A stretch of DNA of 64,000 nucleotides, taken from NCBI RefSeq assembly GCF_002135355.1, contig NZ_NEGE01000005.1, forward strand, positions 1 to 64,000, read 5' to 3'. The notes beneath the pieces are model-generated. The model saw only the letters and a program-made list of their open reading frames with translations, did not search any database and was not told the DNA's origin. A program made the translations under genes and the position numbers. Below, one piece after another: positions 12,579 through 21,962 of the stretch; position 1 is the stretch's first letter, and every line of letters begins with the position of its first letter. The DNA comes from Acinetobacter sp. ANC 4169 (lineage in GTDB: Bacteria > Pseudomonadota > Gammaproteobacteria > Pseudomonadales > Moraxellaceae).

Positions 12579-12723
12579 TTCCTAGCATTACTTACTTCTT
12601 TTAGTTACTAAAAATAACATATATTTCACGTTTGTAATTATCTATAATTAACCATTTGTCTGTAATTCTCGTTACCATTTTCACACTTTATGGATTATCA
12701 TTTGTTTTATTTCTTCGATTGAA

Positions 12724-13764
12724 ATGGCCTTGAATACTCTTACTCTTCTCCAGCCAGACGATTGGCATGCTCACTTACGTGACGGTTTATCTCTAAAACG
12801 TACAGTTCCTGATCTTGCCAAGCAGTTCGCGCGTGCCATCTGCATGCCCAATACTGTCCCTCCCATTAAAACAGTTGAAGAAGCACTGGCTTATCGTGAA
12901 CGTATTATGGCGCACGTTCCTGAAGGTGTCGCATTCGATCCGCGTATGGTGCTTTACTTTACCGATCAAACCCAGCCGAGCGAAGTAAAAAAAATCAAAG
13001 ACTCTGAACATGTCAATGCCATCAAGCTGTATCCCGCTGGTGCAACCACCAATTCAGATAATGGCGTAAGCGATATTCGTAAAGTCTATGCCGTGATTGA
13101 ACAGCTTGAAGAACATCAGGTACCGTTGTTGCTTCATGGTGAAGTCACCCATAACCATGTCGATATTTTTGACCGTGAAAAACGCTTTCTGGATGAAGTC
13201 CTTTCACCCCTGCTTAAACAGTTTCCAAAGCTTAAACTGGTACTTGAACATATCACCACCAGTGAAGCTGCACATTTTGTACTTGAACAAGACCGCAATG
13301 TAGCTGCTACTATTACCCCTCAGCATTTATTGTTTAACCGTAACGATATGCTGGTGGGTGGTATTAAACCGCATTTTTATTGTTTGCCGATTTTAAAACG
13401 TCAAACCCATCAGCAAACTTTACTTGAAGTTGCGACCAGTTCTAATCCTAAGTTTTTCTTGGGAACAGACAGTGCCCCTCATTCAAAAAATGCCAAAGAA
13501 AATGCTTGTGGCTGTGCCGGCTGTTATAGCGCACCGACTGCAATTGAACTCTATGCGCAGGCTTTTGATCAGGCAGGCCGACTGGACCGTCTGGAAGGTT
13601 TTGCCAGCCACTTCGGTGCTGACTTCTATGGCCTGCCGCGCAATACCAATACCATTACCCTGGTAAAAGAAGAGCAAGTTATTCCGGAAAGTTTAGACTA
13701 TTTGGATGGTGAACAGATTATCCCACTGTATGCGGGTAAAACCATCCAATGGAGAAAAGTGTGA
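12724..13764 (+). CDS. pyrC: Dihydroorotase
   Basis: PyrC cyclises carbamoyl-aspartate to dihydroorotate in pyrimidine synthesis. The 346 residues fit the class II (E. coli-type) enzyme. Zinc ligands appear in [10 protein letters not shown] (H15, H17), the carbamylated lysine is K101 in [10 protein letters not shown], and further ligands lie in LLLHGEVTH and LEHITT. Asp lies in FLGTDSAPH. The gene ends 16 bases inside rnt, so the two are translated from one mRNA. Confidence 0.96.
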   Translation: MALNTLTLLQPDDWHAHLRDGLSLKRTVPDLAKQFARAICMPNTVPPIKTVEEALAYRERIMAHVPEGVAFDPRMVLYFTDQTQPSEVKKIKDSEHVNAIKLYPAGATTNSDNGVSDIRKVYAVIEQLEEHQVPLLLHGEVTHNHVDIFDREKRFLDEVLSPLLKQFPKLKLVLEHITTSEAAHFVLEQDRNVAATITPQHLLFNRNDMLVGGIKPHFYCLPILKRQTHQQTLLEVATSSNPKFFLGTDSAPHSKNAKENACGCAGCYSAPTAIELYAQAFDQAGRLDRLEGFASHFGADFYGLPRNTNTITLVKEEQVIPESLDYLDGEQIIPLYAGKTIQWRKV

Positions 13765-14408
13765 CAGATGAAACCCAACCAGTAATTGGTCAGCGTTTCC
13801 GTGGATTTTTACCTGTTGTTGTCGATGTCGAAACAGCAGGTTTTAACTCCCAGACCGATGCCTTACTGGAAATTGCAGCCATCCCGATTATATATAATGA
13901 AGAAGGTCAATTTGTACCTGGTGAAGCCCACCATGCACATATTAACCCTTTTGCAGGGGCAAATTTAGACCGTCGTTCCTTAGAGTTTATTGGTATAGAT
14001 CCTTCAAACCCAATGCGCATTGCAATGGCGGAAGATGAAAAGACGGCACTTAAGCGTATCTTTAAATCTGTGAATGAAGTTCGCCGCCAGCAAAACTGTA
14101 CCCATGCAGTTTTGGTCGGTCATAATGCGCATTTTGATTTAGGCTTTGTTCAGGCTGCCATTGCACGTACCGGCACTAAAAACCAGAATCCGTTCCACAG
14201 TTTTTCTGTGTTCGATACCGTGACTTTAAGTGCCGTGATGTTTGGTCAAACCGTACTGGCAAAATCATGTATTCAGGCTGGAATTGAGTTCGATGGTAAG
14301 GAAGCACACTCTGCTTTATACGATACTCAAAAGACTGCTGAACTGTTTTGCTATATTTTGAACAAACTCGCGCCCCATCTACTTGACACTTTGGTGGCGG
14401 ATCAATAA
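13749..14408 (+). CDS. rnt: Ribonuclease T
   Basis: RNase T is a DEDDh 3'-5' exoribonuclease that trims the 3' ends of tRNA, 5S and 23S RNA. The 219 residues contain the exonuclease motifs [10 protein letters not shown] (D26, E28), [11 protein letters not shown], and [14 protein letters not shown] with the catalytic His and Asp. It overlaps pyrC by 16 bases; a GTG at 13761 is an alternative start. Its 3' end carries a consensus promoter for the tRNA-Glu gene that follows, a fitting neighbour for a tRNA-processing enzyme. Confidence 0.94.
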   Translation: MEKSVTDETQPVIGQRFRGFLPVVVDVETAGFNSQTDALLEIAAIPIIYNEEGQFVPGEAHHAHINPFAGANLDRRSLEFIGIDPSNPMRIAMAEDEKTALKRIFKSVNEVRRQQNCTHAVLVGHNAHFDLGFVQAAIARTGTKNQNPFHSFSVFDTVTLSAVMFGQTVLAKSCIQAGIEFDGKEAHSALYDTQKTAELFCYILNKLAPHLLDTLVADQ

Positions 14409-14411
14409 GAT
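14383..14411 (+). promoter_or_regulatory. Promoter of tRNA-Glu copy 1, inside rnt
   Basis: TTGACA at 14383-14388, a 17-base spacer and TAAGAT at 14406-14411 lie 18 bases before the tRNA. The -35 is within the last codons of rnt. Confidence 0.6.
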
Positions 14412-14428
14412 ACCGCCATCTTCTAAAC

Positions 14429-14504
14429 GTCCCTATCGTCTAGAGGCCTAGGACATCGCCCTTTCACGGCGGTAACCGGGGTTCGAATCCCCGTAGGGAC
14501 GCCA
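14429..14504 (+). tRNA. tRNA-Glu (TTC), copy 1
   Basis: A 76-nt gene with CCCTTTCACGG anticodon arm (TTC), GGTTCGAATCC T arm and encoded CCA. The acceptor stem starts GTCCC and ends GGGAC. Confidence 0.96.
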
Positions 14505-14730
14505 TCTATTTTCTCTGTCTGTTTTAATTCAATACTTCAATTTCTTTATTCTATTTTCATTCTTTTGATATCAATTGCTGCTTAAGCACAACTATATTTA
14601 ATTTTTAGCTTTAAAATTTTAGTTTTTGCAGATTGATTGTCTGAGCACTGTACTTAAGGCTTGGTTTATCGCAATTTACATGTGAAGATCAACTGATCAA
14701 TACTCAAATCATCAGGTAGAAAAAGCCATT

Positions 14731-14889
14731 ATGTTGAAAAAAGTTTTTATTGTTTTCATGATTTTGCTGCCTTCAGCTGTATATTTATATCTCGCCAGCA
14801 AAGATGCAGAACAAAGCAAAAATTCTGCCAATACTCCAACCACAACTTCGGCACCACAGCCGCAGAAATATCAGACACCAGACCACTAA
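14731..14889 (+). CDS. Small exported or membrane-anchored protein, unknown
   Basis: A 52-residue ORF begins MLKKVFIVFMILLPSAVYLY: two lysines then a hydrophobic stretch (about 4-20), a signal anchor. A polar Ser/Thr/Pro/Gln-rich tail ends QKYQTPDH. The ribosome site is weak (AGG about 14 bases upstream). A strong terminator hairpin begins within the last two codons, supporting a genuine short transcript. No homologue is recognised. Confidence 0.5.
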   Translation: MLKKVFIVFMILLPSAVYLYLASKDAEQSKNSANTPTTTSAPQPQKYQTPDH

Positions 14890-14908
14890 AATGTGGTCTT
14901 TTTTTTAA
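14881..14908 (+). terminator. Terminator overlapping the stop codon of the 52-residue ORF
   Basis: GACCAC-TAAAAT-GTGGTC followed by eight T. The left arm is the last two codons of the ORF and the stop codon sits in the loop. Confidence 0.8.
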
Positions 14909-15010
14909 TCTACAGCTGTAATGAGTCCATTATTATCAGCAAAAAATGATTTATTTGAAAATTCATCGAACAAACACTTAAAATGGTACTTTCAACCTAT
15001 TATTTATTTT

Positions 15011-16444
15011 ATGCAATCTCCTACCCAACCTTCGCAGCATTCGTCTGCCGAGGAGCGTAAGCCATCGCTCAAAAGAGCCATGTCTACACGTCACCTCATT
15101 ATGTTGTCACTTGGTGGTGCCATTGGTACAGGTCTGTTCATGGGCTCTGGTGAAGTTATTTCACAAGCTGGGCCTCTTGGTGCAGTACTTGCCTATATCA
15201 TTGGCGGTTTAATCGCTTATATGGTCATGCTTTGTCTGGGCGAACTGGCGGTGCATTTACCGGTATCCGGTTCTTTTGGGGCGTTTGCCTCGAACTATAT
15301 TGGTCCCGGTACAGGCTATATGGTGTCCTGGATGTATTGGCTGGGCTGGTCGGCCACCTTAGGTACAGAATTCACCGCAGCCGCCATTTTGATGCAGGAA
15401 TGGTTCCCGCAAACCTCCATCTGGTTATGGACCCTGATTTTTGCCAGCGGCGTACTCATTTCAAACTTGAGCTCAACCCGTACTTTTGCGGAGTCCGAGT
15501 TCTGGCTGTCGATGATTAAAGTCGCGACCGTGCTGGTGTTTATTATTCTCGGTTTCGGCAGTATTTTTGGCTTTATTCCATTCCAGGGTTACGAATCTGC
15601 GCCCTTGTTCAGCAACTTGACTGAACACGGCTGGTTACCCAATGGCTTGATTCCGCTTTTCAGCACACTGTTGATTGTTAACTTTGCCTTTAATGGTACT
15701 GAGATGATCGGTATTGCTGCCGGTGAAACAGAAAACCCTGAAAAAAATGTCCCTAAAGCAATTCATGCTGCAGTCTGGCGTTTGATGATTTTCTTTGTCG
15801 GTACCATCATCGTGATCAGCTCACTGCTTCCTTATACCGACGCAGGTCTCAATGCTGGCGCTCAGGGTGAAGGCTTAAGCAGCAGCCCATTCGTATCAGT
15901 ATTTAACCTGATGGGCATCCCTTATGCAGTGGATATCATCCGTTTTGTAATTATTACTGCCTTGCTTTCTACCGCAAACTCAGGCTTGTATGCCGCTTCA
16001 CGCATGATGTGGGCTTTGGCTGCACAAAACCAGTTGCCACGTATCTTTGCCAAAGTGAGTAAATCAGGTGTTCCTGTTATTGCGATCTGGGTCACCATGA
16101 TTGGCGGTTTGCCAGGATTGTTGTCTGAACAGTTTGGTGCAGATGTTATTTTTAAAAACCTGATGGGAGTTGCGGCATTCACCATGGTGATTGTGTGGAT
16201 GAGTATCTGCTGGAGTCAGTTTAACTTCCGCCGCCAATGGCTGAAACAGGGCAATAGTGTTGCAGAACTTAAATTCCGTACCCCATGGTTTCCTCTGGTG
16301 CCGATTCTTGGTTTTGTGTGCTGTACAGCAACAGGTCTAAGTATGGCCTATGATCCTGAAATGCTGTCAGGTTTTATTGGCTGCTTGCTGTTTATGGCCG
16401 CTTGCTATGCCAGTTATTACTGGTTATATCACAATAAAAATTAA
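15011..16444 (+). CDS. Amino acid permease (APC superfamily, AAT type)
   Basis: A proton-driven amino acid importer of 477 residues from the ATG at 15011; a 30-residue upstream extension to 14921 looks unconserved. After a hydrophilic N-terminus come about twelve membrane spans. The family signature is STRHLIMLSLGGAIGTGLFM in TM1, followed by AFNGTEMIGIAAGETENPEK in the region of TM6. It resembles the LysP/AnsP/GabP/ProY group. The substrate cannot be told from sequence alone. It is monocistronic with its own terminator. Confidence 0.85.
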   Translation: MQSPTQPSQHSSAEERKPSLKRAMSTRHLIMLSLGGAIGTGLFMGSGEVISQAGPLGAVLAYIIGGLIAYMVMLCLGELAVHLPVSGSFGAFASNYIGPGTGYMVSWMYWLGWSATLGTEFTAAAILMQEWFPQTSIWLWTLIFASGVLISNLSSTRTFAESEFWLSMIKVATVLVFIILGFGSIFGFIPFQGYESAPLFSNLTEHGWLPNGLIPLFSTLLIVNFAFNGTEMIGIAAGETENPEKNVPKAIHAAVWRLMIFFVGTIIVISSLLPYTDAGLNAGAQGEGLSSSPFVSVFNLMGIPYAVDIIRFVIITALLSTANSGLYAASRMMWALAAQNQLPRIFAKVSKSGVPVIAIWVTMIGGLPGLLSEQFGADVIFKNLMGVAAFTMVIVWMSICWSQFNFRRQWLKQGNSVAELKFRTPWFPLVPILGFVCCTATGLSMAYDPEMLSGFIGCLLFMAACYASYYWLYHNKN

Positions 16445-16465
16445 TGCCTGCTTGTATGATCAATT

Positions 16466-16493
16466 AAGCGCAGTGTAATCACTGCGCTTTTTT
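16466..16493 (+). terminator. Terminator of the amino acid permease gene
   Basis: AAGCGCAGTG-TAAT-CACTGCGCTT plus T run, a perfect 10-bp stem 22 bases after the stop codon. Confidence 0.9.
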
Positions 16494-16556
16494 CTTTCAG
16501 ACTTGTCATTTTTTATGCAATTAATTCAATATCATAAAAATAACCCAATTACAGGT

Positions 16557-16585
16557 TTGACAGTCCGCTGAAAACTCCATAATAT
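16557..16585 (+). promoter_or_regulatory. Promoter of tRNA-Glu copy 2
   Basis: TTGACA (16557-16562), 17-base spacer, TAATAT (16580-16585), 17 bases before the tRNA. Confidence 0.8.
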
Positions 16586-16602
16586 ACGCATCACCTCCTA
16601 AC

Positions 16603-16678
16603 GACCCTATCGTCTAGAGGCCTAGGACATCGCCCTTTCACGGCGGTAACCGGGGTTCGAATCCCCGTAGGGTCGCCA
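16603..16678 (+). tRNA. tRNA-Glu (TTC), copy 2
   Basis: Identical to copy 1 except for a compensatory swap at acceptor pair 2-71: the stem starts GACCC and ends GGGTC. CCA is encoded. Confidence 0.96.
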
Positions 16679-16997
16679 TATATCGTTCCATCCGATTTTC
16701 CAAAATTTAATACTGATTATTATTTCATTGCAGATTTTTAGTTTGCATGATAACGACTCGTTTATCCATTTTTCTTCAGCCATACTCTTTTCAATATCCG
16801 CTAAAAGTGATTGCACAAGATCAGTCTGTGGCAGTTATTATCTCTTAGATTTCTGACCATCTGATCTTTATGGCCAGCTGCCATCACAGCTATTTTTTTA
16901 TGATAAGCAAAACTAACACATAAATAGAATAGTCAAATTCCGCTGTTTTTTTTAATCTGAATAAAGATAATGATATCTATAAAAAATCAGACCCTGT
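16679..16997. other. Intergenic, nothing recognised
   Basis: AT-rich spacer between tRNA-Glu copy 2 and the hydrolase gene. No convincing ORF, terminator or repeat was seen. Confidence 0.5.
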
Positions 16998-17891
16998 ATG
17001 AAAATCCTTTTTATTCATGGCATGAATCAACAAAATTATGATGAAAAGTCATTAAAACAGTACTGGTTAAATGCATTTCAAACAGGTTTACGCAATTCAC
17101 AATTGAATATCGATTTTCATTCGCTGGATTTCAACCTGCCTTTTTATGGGGATTTGCTTAGTAAACATCACTTATATAACAGCCTGGACCTAAATACCTT
17201 TTTACCCAAATCTATTGCACATTTACATCTTCCCTTTCATTTGGGCCATAACGACACCATGGTGCAGGAACACAAACCCTGCATTCGCTCCTTACCCATC
17301 TTTAATCCTGAACATTCTGAATCACTTACCCAGCGACTGAGCATATTTAGCGCGCTCACCAGAGACCATGCCTTTAAAGAACTGGCGCTGTTTCTGAATC
17401 ACTATCCCAAGCTGCACGAAACATTCATTCATAAATTTTTAATTGAAACTTATTTATATTTATCCAATCCGGACTTCATGCATGAAGTTCACCACAGGAT
17501 TATGTCTCATCTTCGTCCGGAGATAGATCACATTATTGTGGCGCACTCATTAGGGTCAGTCATTAGCTACAACCTGCTCCATCTATGTATAGGCTTCAAA
17601 ATCCATCGCTTTATTACCTTAGGTTCACCTCTGGCCTTTAAAGTCATACAGGAAAAACTCAGCTTACCCATTTCCCGCCCCTCACAGCTTCAGGGCGACT
17701 GGTTTAATTTTTATTCCCCAGATGATTTTTTGACTGCTTTTCCCTTATCAGAACCACCCTTCAATTTTGATCCCCCCATCATTAATCAGGCCATTACCAC
17801 CTTCTTTCAAAACCCGCATAGTATTAACGGTTATTTGCAACATCCTGCCGTGATCAAAAGCATCATTGAAGGTTTAATGCCTGAAAAATAG
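16998..17891 (+). CDS. Alpha/beta-hydrolase-like protein of unknown substrate
   Basis: The 297-residue protein begins MKILFIHGMNQQNYDEKSL, a beta-strand and oxyanion HG motif, and contains IIVAHSLGSVISYNLL, a GxSxG-type nucleophile elbow (HSLGS). Downstream it has FITLGSPLAF and SPDDFLTAFP, plausible acid-bearing turns. There is no signal peptide, so it is probably cytosolic. It is wedged between tRNA-Glu copies 2 and 3, overlaps no neighbour and has a weak ribosome site. This type of protein is often annotated as a hypothetical or lipase-like hydrolase; the substrate is unknown. Confidence 0.65.
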   Translation: MKILFIHGMNQQNYDEKSLKQYWLNAFQTGLRNSQLNIDFHSLDFNLPFYGDLLSKHHLYNSLDLNTFLPKSIAHLHLPFHLGHNDTMVQEHKPCIRSLPIFNPEHSESLTQRLSIFSALTRDHAFKELALFLNHYPKLHETFIHKFLIETYLYLSNPDFMHEVHHRIMSHLRPEIDHIIVAHSLGSVISYNLLHLCIGFKIHRFITLGSPLAFKVIQEKLSLPISRPSQLQGDWFNFYSPDDFLTAFPLSEPPFNFDPPIINQAITTFFQNPHSINGYLQHPAVIKSIIEGLMPEK

Positions 17892-17972
17892 TGCATTTCA
17901 GAGTACTTTTCACCTATTTGTTTTATTTTTATTCAGTTGAATGGGTTTTTAAAAATTATCCCGGAAAAAGGT

Positions 17973-18001
17973 TTGACAGGGTCTGCTATCCACCCTATTA
18001 T
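17973..18001 (+). promoter_or_regulatory. Promoter of tRNA-Glu copies 3 and 4
   Basis: TTGACA (17973-17978), 17-base spacer, TATTAT (17996-18001), 17 bases before copy 3. No separate promoter fits in the 10 bases between copies 3 and 4. Confidence 0.8.
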
Positions 18002-18018
18002 ACGCCCACCTCTGAAAC

Positions 18019-18094
18019 GTCCCTATCGTCTAGAGGCCTAGGACATCGCCCTTTCACGGCGGTAACCGGGGTTCGAATCCCCGTAGGGACGCCA
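18019..18094 (+). tRNA. tRNA-Glu (TTC), copy 3
   Basis: Same sequence and acceptor allele as copy 1 (GTCCC/GGGAC), with CCA encoded. Confidence 0.96.
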
Positions 18095-18104
18095 ATACTT
18101 AGAT

Positions 18105-18180
18105 GACCCTATCGTCTAGAGGCCTAGGACATCGCCCTTTCACGGCGGTAACCGGGGTTCGAATCCCCGTAGGGTCGCCA
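18105..18180 (+). tRNA. tRNA-Glu (TTC), copy 4
   Basis: Same allele as copy 2 (GACCC/GGGTC). It lies 10 bases after copy 3 and is presumably cotranscribed with it. Confidence 0.96.
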
Positions 18181-18204
18181 TATTCGAGATTGCAAAGTCT
18201 CAGC

Positions 18205-18238
18205 AAAAAGCCTGATCATCATGAATCAGGCTTTTTTG
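18205..18238 (+). terminator. Terminator of the tRNA-Glu pair
   Basis: AAAAAGCCTGAT, an 8-base loop, ATCAGGCTTTTTT; 24 bases beyond copy 4. Confidence 0.85.
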
Positions 18239-18312
18239 TTTTTAGATATCTTAGATTTAAAACTACTTTCTGCTTTATACTTTCAAAACAGTAAAATAAT
18301 AAACCGATCCTT

Positions 18313-19025
18313 ATGCATATTCGTCTGTTCCACAAAACCAATTCACGTTCGCAACGCATCCTCTGGTTACTGGAAGAGTTAAATCTCGATTATGAGTTAA
18401 TCCATTGTGATGGCTTCATCCCGACTCAAGCTGTCGAGAAATTAGCCAATCAGGATTCATCACTCAAATTTCCGACGCTACACCTTGTTGATGATCATTC
18501 CACAGAAGTCATTAGCCTGACTGAAACGGCTGCGATTGCCGATTACCTGAGCCATCAGTTCAATGATTTAGGCATAGCTCAGCTCTCCCCATCCGAGGTT
18601 CTTGAATATTATTTCTGGAAAAATTTTGCTGAAGCGACGTTTATGCCTGAGCAAGAACAAAGCACTGCTTTGTTCGTAGCGCAAGGTACGGCTTAGAAAA
18701 AAACGTCAACAGCTTCTATAGTAAGTTTCCCAAATTTGGCTTTGACCGTGGTTATTTGAATCATGCGCTGAATCAGCATTTATACAGGATAGATACTCAT
18801 CTTAAAAATCATGATTATGTAGCAGGTGATCACTTCAGCATTGCAGACATTTTATTGTGGTTTCCGCTACTGGCCTGCATGCAATCGAATACGAAATTTG
18901 CATCGTTCCAGCATATTCAGCGTTATCTGCACCAGATCCAAAGCAGACCTGCCTTTCAACGTGCATTGGAGAAAGGACAATGGTCTGCTGTGCAATTTCA
19001 GTCTTATTGGTCTAAAGCATGGTAG
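18313..19025 (+). pseudogene. Glutathione S-transferase, disrupted by a repeat fragment
   Basis: The first part (18313 to about 18645) encodes a thioredoxin-fold GST N-domain: MHIRLFHKTNSRSQRILWLLEEL, then KFPTLHLVDD and the glutathione-binding ES-like LTETAAIADYL. Sense ends abruptly at FMP. The next 48 bases match the interior of the MITE found at 44.5 and 58.6 kb and run into a TAG at 18694-18696. Beyond it, another frame resumes GST C-domain sequence (LEKNVNSFYSKFPKFGF to HDYVAGDHFSIADILLWFPL) and ends at 19025. About 25 native residues seem to be missing. It is probably non-functional. Confidence 0.8.
18646..18693 (-). repeat. 48-bp internal fragment of the MITE inside the GST pseudogene
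   Basis: Matches the reverse complement of 44603-44650 at about 42 of 48 positions, including the palindrome AAAGCA-C-TGCTTT. Both ends of the element are missing. Confidence 0.75.
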
Positions 19026-19027
19026 CG

Positions 19028-20272
19028 CTAAGCACTACGACGTGAATTAATCTGGCCTTTAATAATGGCAGTAATGTTATTTTTGGCATATTTCAAGAAA
19101 ACTTTGAGCGGTGATAGTTTAGGGTTTGGACGCTTGCCTCGTGCAATATCCTTAAACTGCGCGGCATACCAGATAATTTCCATAATTGCCATTTTATCGA
19201 CCATAGGAATGCCGGTTTTAATTTTATTCACCGCATAACGCACATCCTGACCAGCGATCAGACGATCAGTTAGATCAGTTTCCACCGCCAATGGACGGGC
19301 GATCCCAATAAAATCACAAGCACCACTGTCCAGTGCTGCATTCATCCCTTCTACGGTACGGAAGCCACCAGTCACCATTAAATGACATTCCACTTCTTTA
19401 CGGATGTTCTCGGCAAAATCGAGAAAATAGGCTTCACGGGCAATGGTACTGGCTTTGCGCTTATCTTCTTTCGCGCCCGCCATAGCCGGAGCTTCATACG
19501 TTCCGCCAGAAATTTCAATCAAGTCAATTCCCGCTGCATCAATCGCTTTAAAGACCGTAACCACTTCTTCTTCAGTAATGCCGCCACGCTGGAAATCGGC
19601 CGAGTTCAGTTTCACTGAAATGATAAATTGATCCGAGGTTGCCGCACGAACCGCTTTGTAAATTTCCAGCAGGAAGCGCATCCGGTTTTCAATCGAACCG
19701 CCCCACTGATCCTGACGCTTATTGGTCAAAGGCGATAAAAACTGGCTAATCAGATAACCATGCGCACCATGCAACTGTATGCCTTCAAAACCGGCTTTTT
19801 CGCAGATTTGAGCAGAAGTAGCAAAACGCTGAATAATGTCGTGAATCTCATCTTCACGTAATTCACGCGGTGTGCCAAACGTGGTTGCCAGCATCGGAGA
19901 GAAAGCTACCGCGGAAGGTGCCACGGTTTCCTTGTTTAGACCTTTAGGACACTGACGGCCTGGATGAGACAATTGAATCAGTTGCATCATGCCATATTTC
20001 TTGCCCAATTCGGCCCATTGCTGTAGTTTGGCCAAATCACGTTCTGATTCAACCACCACCACGCCCGGTTCATTCTTGGCACGAAAATCCACCATCACAT
20101 TTCCGGTAATGGCACAGCCCAAACCACCTTTGGCCCAAGCTTCATACAGATTGAAATGCAACTGGCTTGGCTGACCTGCATCATTTGCCAAAGCCTCACT
20201 CATCGCAGCTTTGATAATTCTATTTTTAAAAGTGGTATTTCGAATGGTGGTTGCTTCAGCTAGATGGCTCAT
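19028..20272 (-). CDS. NADH:flavin oxidoreductase (Old Yellow Enzyme family)
   Basis: A 414-residue FMN TIM-barrel ene-reductase. Family motifs visible are LIQLSHPGRQ, the EKAGFEGIQLHGAHGYLISQFLSP stretch with the His/His-Gly-Tyr active-site block, QDQWGGSIENRMRF, and the phosphate site TGGFRTVEG with GACDFIGIARPL. It lacks the C-terminal FAD/NAD domains that fadH carries in this window. The natural substrate is unknown; homologues reduce alpha,beta-unsaturated carbonyls. Its stop codon lies 2 bases from the convergent GST pseudogene. Confidence 0.85.
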   Translation of the reverse strand: MSHLAEATTIRNTTFKNRIIKAAMSEALANDAGQPSQLHFNLYEAWAKGGLGCAITGNVMVDFRAKNEPGVVVVESERDLAKLQQWAELGKKYGMMQLIQLSHPGRQCPKGLNKETVAPSAVAFSPMLATTFGTPRELREDEIHDIIQRFATSAQICEKAGFEGIQLHGAHGYLISQFLSPLTNKRQDQWGGSIENRMRFLLEIYKAVRAATSDQFIISVKLNSADFQRGGITEEEVVTVFKAIDAAGIDLIEISGGTYEAPAMAGAKEDKRKASTIAREAYFLDFAENIRKEVECHLMVTGGFRTVEGMNAALDSGACDFIGIARPLAVETDLTDRLIAGQDVRYAVNKIKTGIPMVDKMAIMEIIWYAAQFKDIARGKRPNPKLSPLKVFLKYAKNNITAIIKGQINSRRSA

Positions 20273-20372
20273 ATCTCAATCCTGATTTATTTGTATTTAT
20301 TTAGCTTTAATACCCTAAACGTATTCTGCAATCCGTCAATGACTTTTCTGACAATATATCTTGTCAGTATAT

Positions 20373-21962
20373 TTAAACATACTGACTCGCCTCTATAAGC
20401 TGCTGGGTATATTCAGTTTGCGGATTTAAAAATAATTGTTCAGTGTTTTGAAATTCCATCACTTGCGCATGTCGCAATACCAGTACTTTCTGGCACAGCG
20501 CCTTCACCACTTGTAAATCATGACTAATAAACAAATAACTGATCTGATGCTCTTGCTGCAAGCGCCTTAACAGCTTCACAATTGCGCGCTGGGTGGTACG
20601 GTCCAGTGCCGAGGTTGGTTCATCCAGAATCAGTAACTTCGGTCGTAAAACCAAGGCTCGTGCCAAGGCAACACGCTGACGTTGTCCACCAGACAGTTCA
20701 TGCGGATAACGGTTTCGAAAAGACACCGGCAATTCCACTTTTTCCAGGGCTTCATCAATGCGCTGCGATATTTCCATGGCAGAGAATTTTTTTAAGCCCA
20801 GACCTTCCCCAATGGTTTGCTCCACATTCAGACGTGGATTTAAACTGCTAAACGGATCTTGAAAGACTATCTGGAAATCAGCACGTAAAGGCCGTAACTG
20901 CTTTTCATTGCACTGGTTTAAATCGGTGCCGAGCAGCACAATTTCACCAGAACTTTTAATCAGGCGGGTAATCGCCAAAGCCAGCGAGCTTTTACCGGAT
21001 CCGCTTTCGCCGACAATGCCAATCGATTCGCCTTGCATTAACTGCAAGTCCAAAGGTTCTACCGCCACAAAGTAATCTTTGACCCGGTTCAACAATCCTT
21101 GCTTGATCGGAAACTTCACCGCAACATGATTTAAAGTTAATAAATTTTCAGCCTCGGCAATGTGCAACGCTTCACCAAAATCATGATTCAGCAAATCACG
21201 GGTATAGGCTTGTTTCGGGTGTTTAAAGATTTCGGTAACACTACCCTGTTCTTCCACCACACCTTTATTCATCACAATGACCTGATCGGCATAGCGACGC
21301 ACCAGATTCAAGTCATGACTAATCAGAATCATCGCCATATTTCGGCTTTGCTGTAAAGATTTCAACAGTTTTAAAATCTGTGCCTGTAGCGTTACATCCA
21401 GAGCAGTGGTCGGTTCATCCGCAATTAAAATATCCGGATCTAGCGCCAAGGCCATGGCGATCATCACGCGCTGACGCTGTCCACCAGAAAGCTCATGCGG
21501 ATAACGGCGCAATTTATCTTCCGGATCGGGAATCCCTACATCCTTGAGCAATTCGATAATGCGTGCCCGGGTCTTCTGTTTAGACCAGCCTTGCAACAAT
21601 AAAGTTTCACCGATAATTTTTTCCACCCGATGCAAGGGATTTAAAGCCGTCATCGGTTCCTGGAAAATCATGGCAATTTTATGGCCACGAATTTGTCGCA
21701 GCTGTTCAGTTTTCAGCGCCAACAGATCTTGCTTTCCCAATAAGGTCTGACCTTGAATCTTCAAAGTACTGGGTAAAAGCCCCAGCAAGGCCAGACTGCT
21801 AATCGACTTGCCCGAACCACTTTCACCGACTAAGGCAATGGTTTCACCGGCATGCAGCTGAAAATTCAGGTCAGCTACCAGCACATGTTCTGCTTGCCGG
21901 ATATTTAAATGTTCAACGCTGAGCAGAGCTGGCGGATTATTGGCGTCTTGGATCGAATGCAT
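20373..21962 (-). CDS. yejF: Peptide/microcin C-type ABC transporter, dual ATPase
   Basis: This protein drives import by the YejABEF complex. About 529 residues hold two complete ABC domains. Each has a Walker A (GESGSGKS), a signature LSGGQRQRV and a Walker B ([18 protein letters not shown]). The start at 21962 is chosen over 21980 because GGAGG lies 9 bases upstream; it overlaps yejE by 26 bases. It is last of four genes on the minus strand (yejA, B, E, F). In E. coli the system imports oligopeptides and microcin C. Confidence 0.92.
   Translation of the reverse strand: MHSIQDANNPPALLSVEHLNIRQAEHVLVADLNFQLHAGETIALVGESGSGKSISSLALLGLLPSTLKIQGQTLLGKQDLLALKTEQLRQIRGHKIAMIFQEPMTALNPLHRVEKIIGETLLLQGWSKQKTRARIIELLKDVGIPDPEDKLRRYPHELSGGQRQRVMIAMALALDPDILIADEPTTALDVTLQAQILKLLKSLQQSRNMAMILISHDLNLVRRYADQVIVMNKGVVEEQGSVTEIFKHPKQAYTRDLLNHDFGEALHIAEAENLLTLNHVAVKFPIKQGLLNRVKDYFVAVEPLDLQLMQGESIGIVGESGSGKSSLALAITRLIKSSGEIVLLGTDLNQCNEKQLRPLRADFQIVFQDPFSSLNPRLNVEQTIGEGLGLKKFSAMEISQRIDEALEKVELPVSFRNRYPHELSGGQRQRVALARALVLRPKLLILDEPTSALDRTTQRAIVKLLRRLQQEHQISYLFISHDLQVVKALCQKVLVLRHAQVMEFQNTEQLFLNPQTEYTQQLIEASQYV

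Noticed and set aside
16622-16816. 64-residue minus-strand ORF next to tRNA-Glu copy 2
   Set aside because: It ends inside the tRNA, lacks a ribosome site and has no recognisable family.
17891-18294. Two plus-strand ORFs with the repeated peptide SSRGLGHRPFTAVTGVRIPVG
   Set aside because: The shared peptide is tRNA-Glu copies 3 and 4 read in one frame; they are not proteins.
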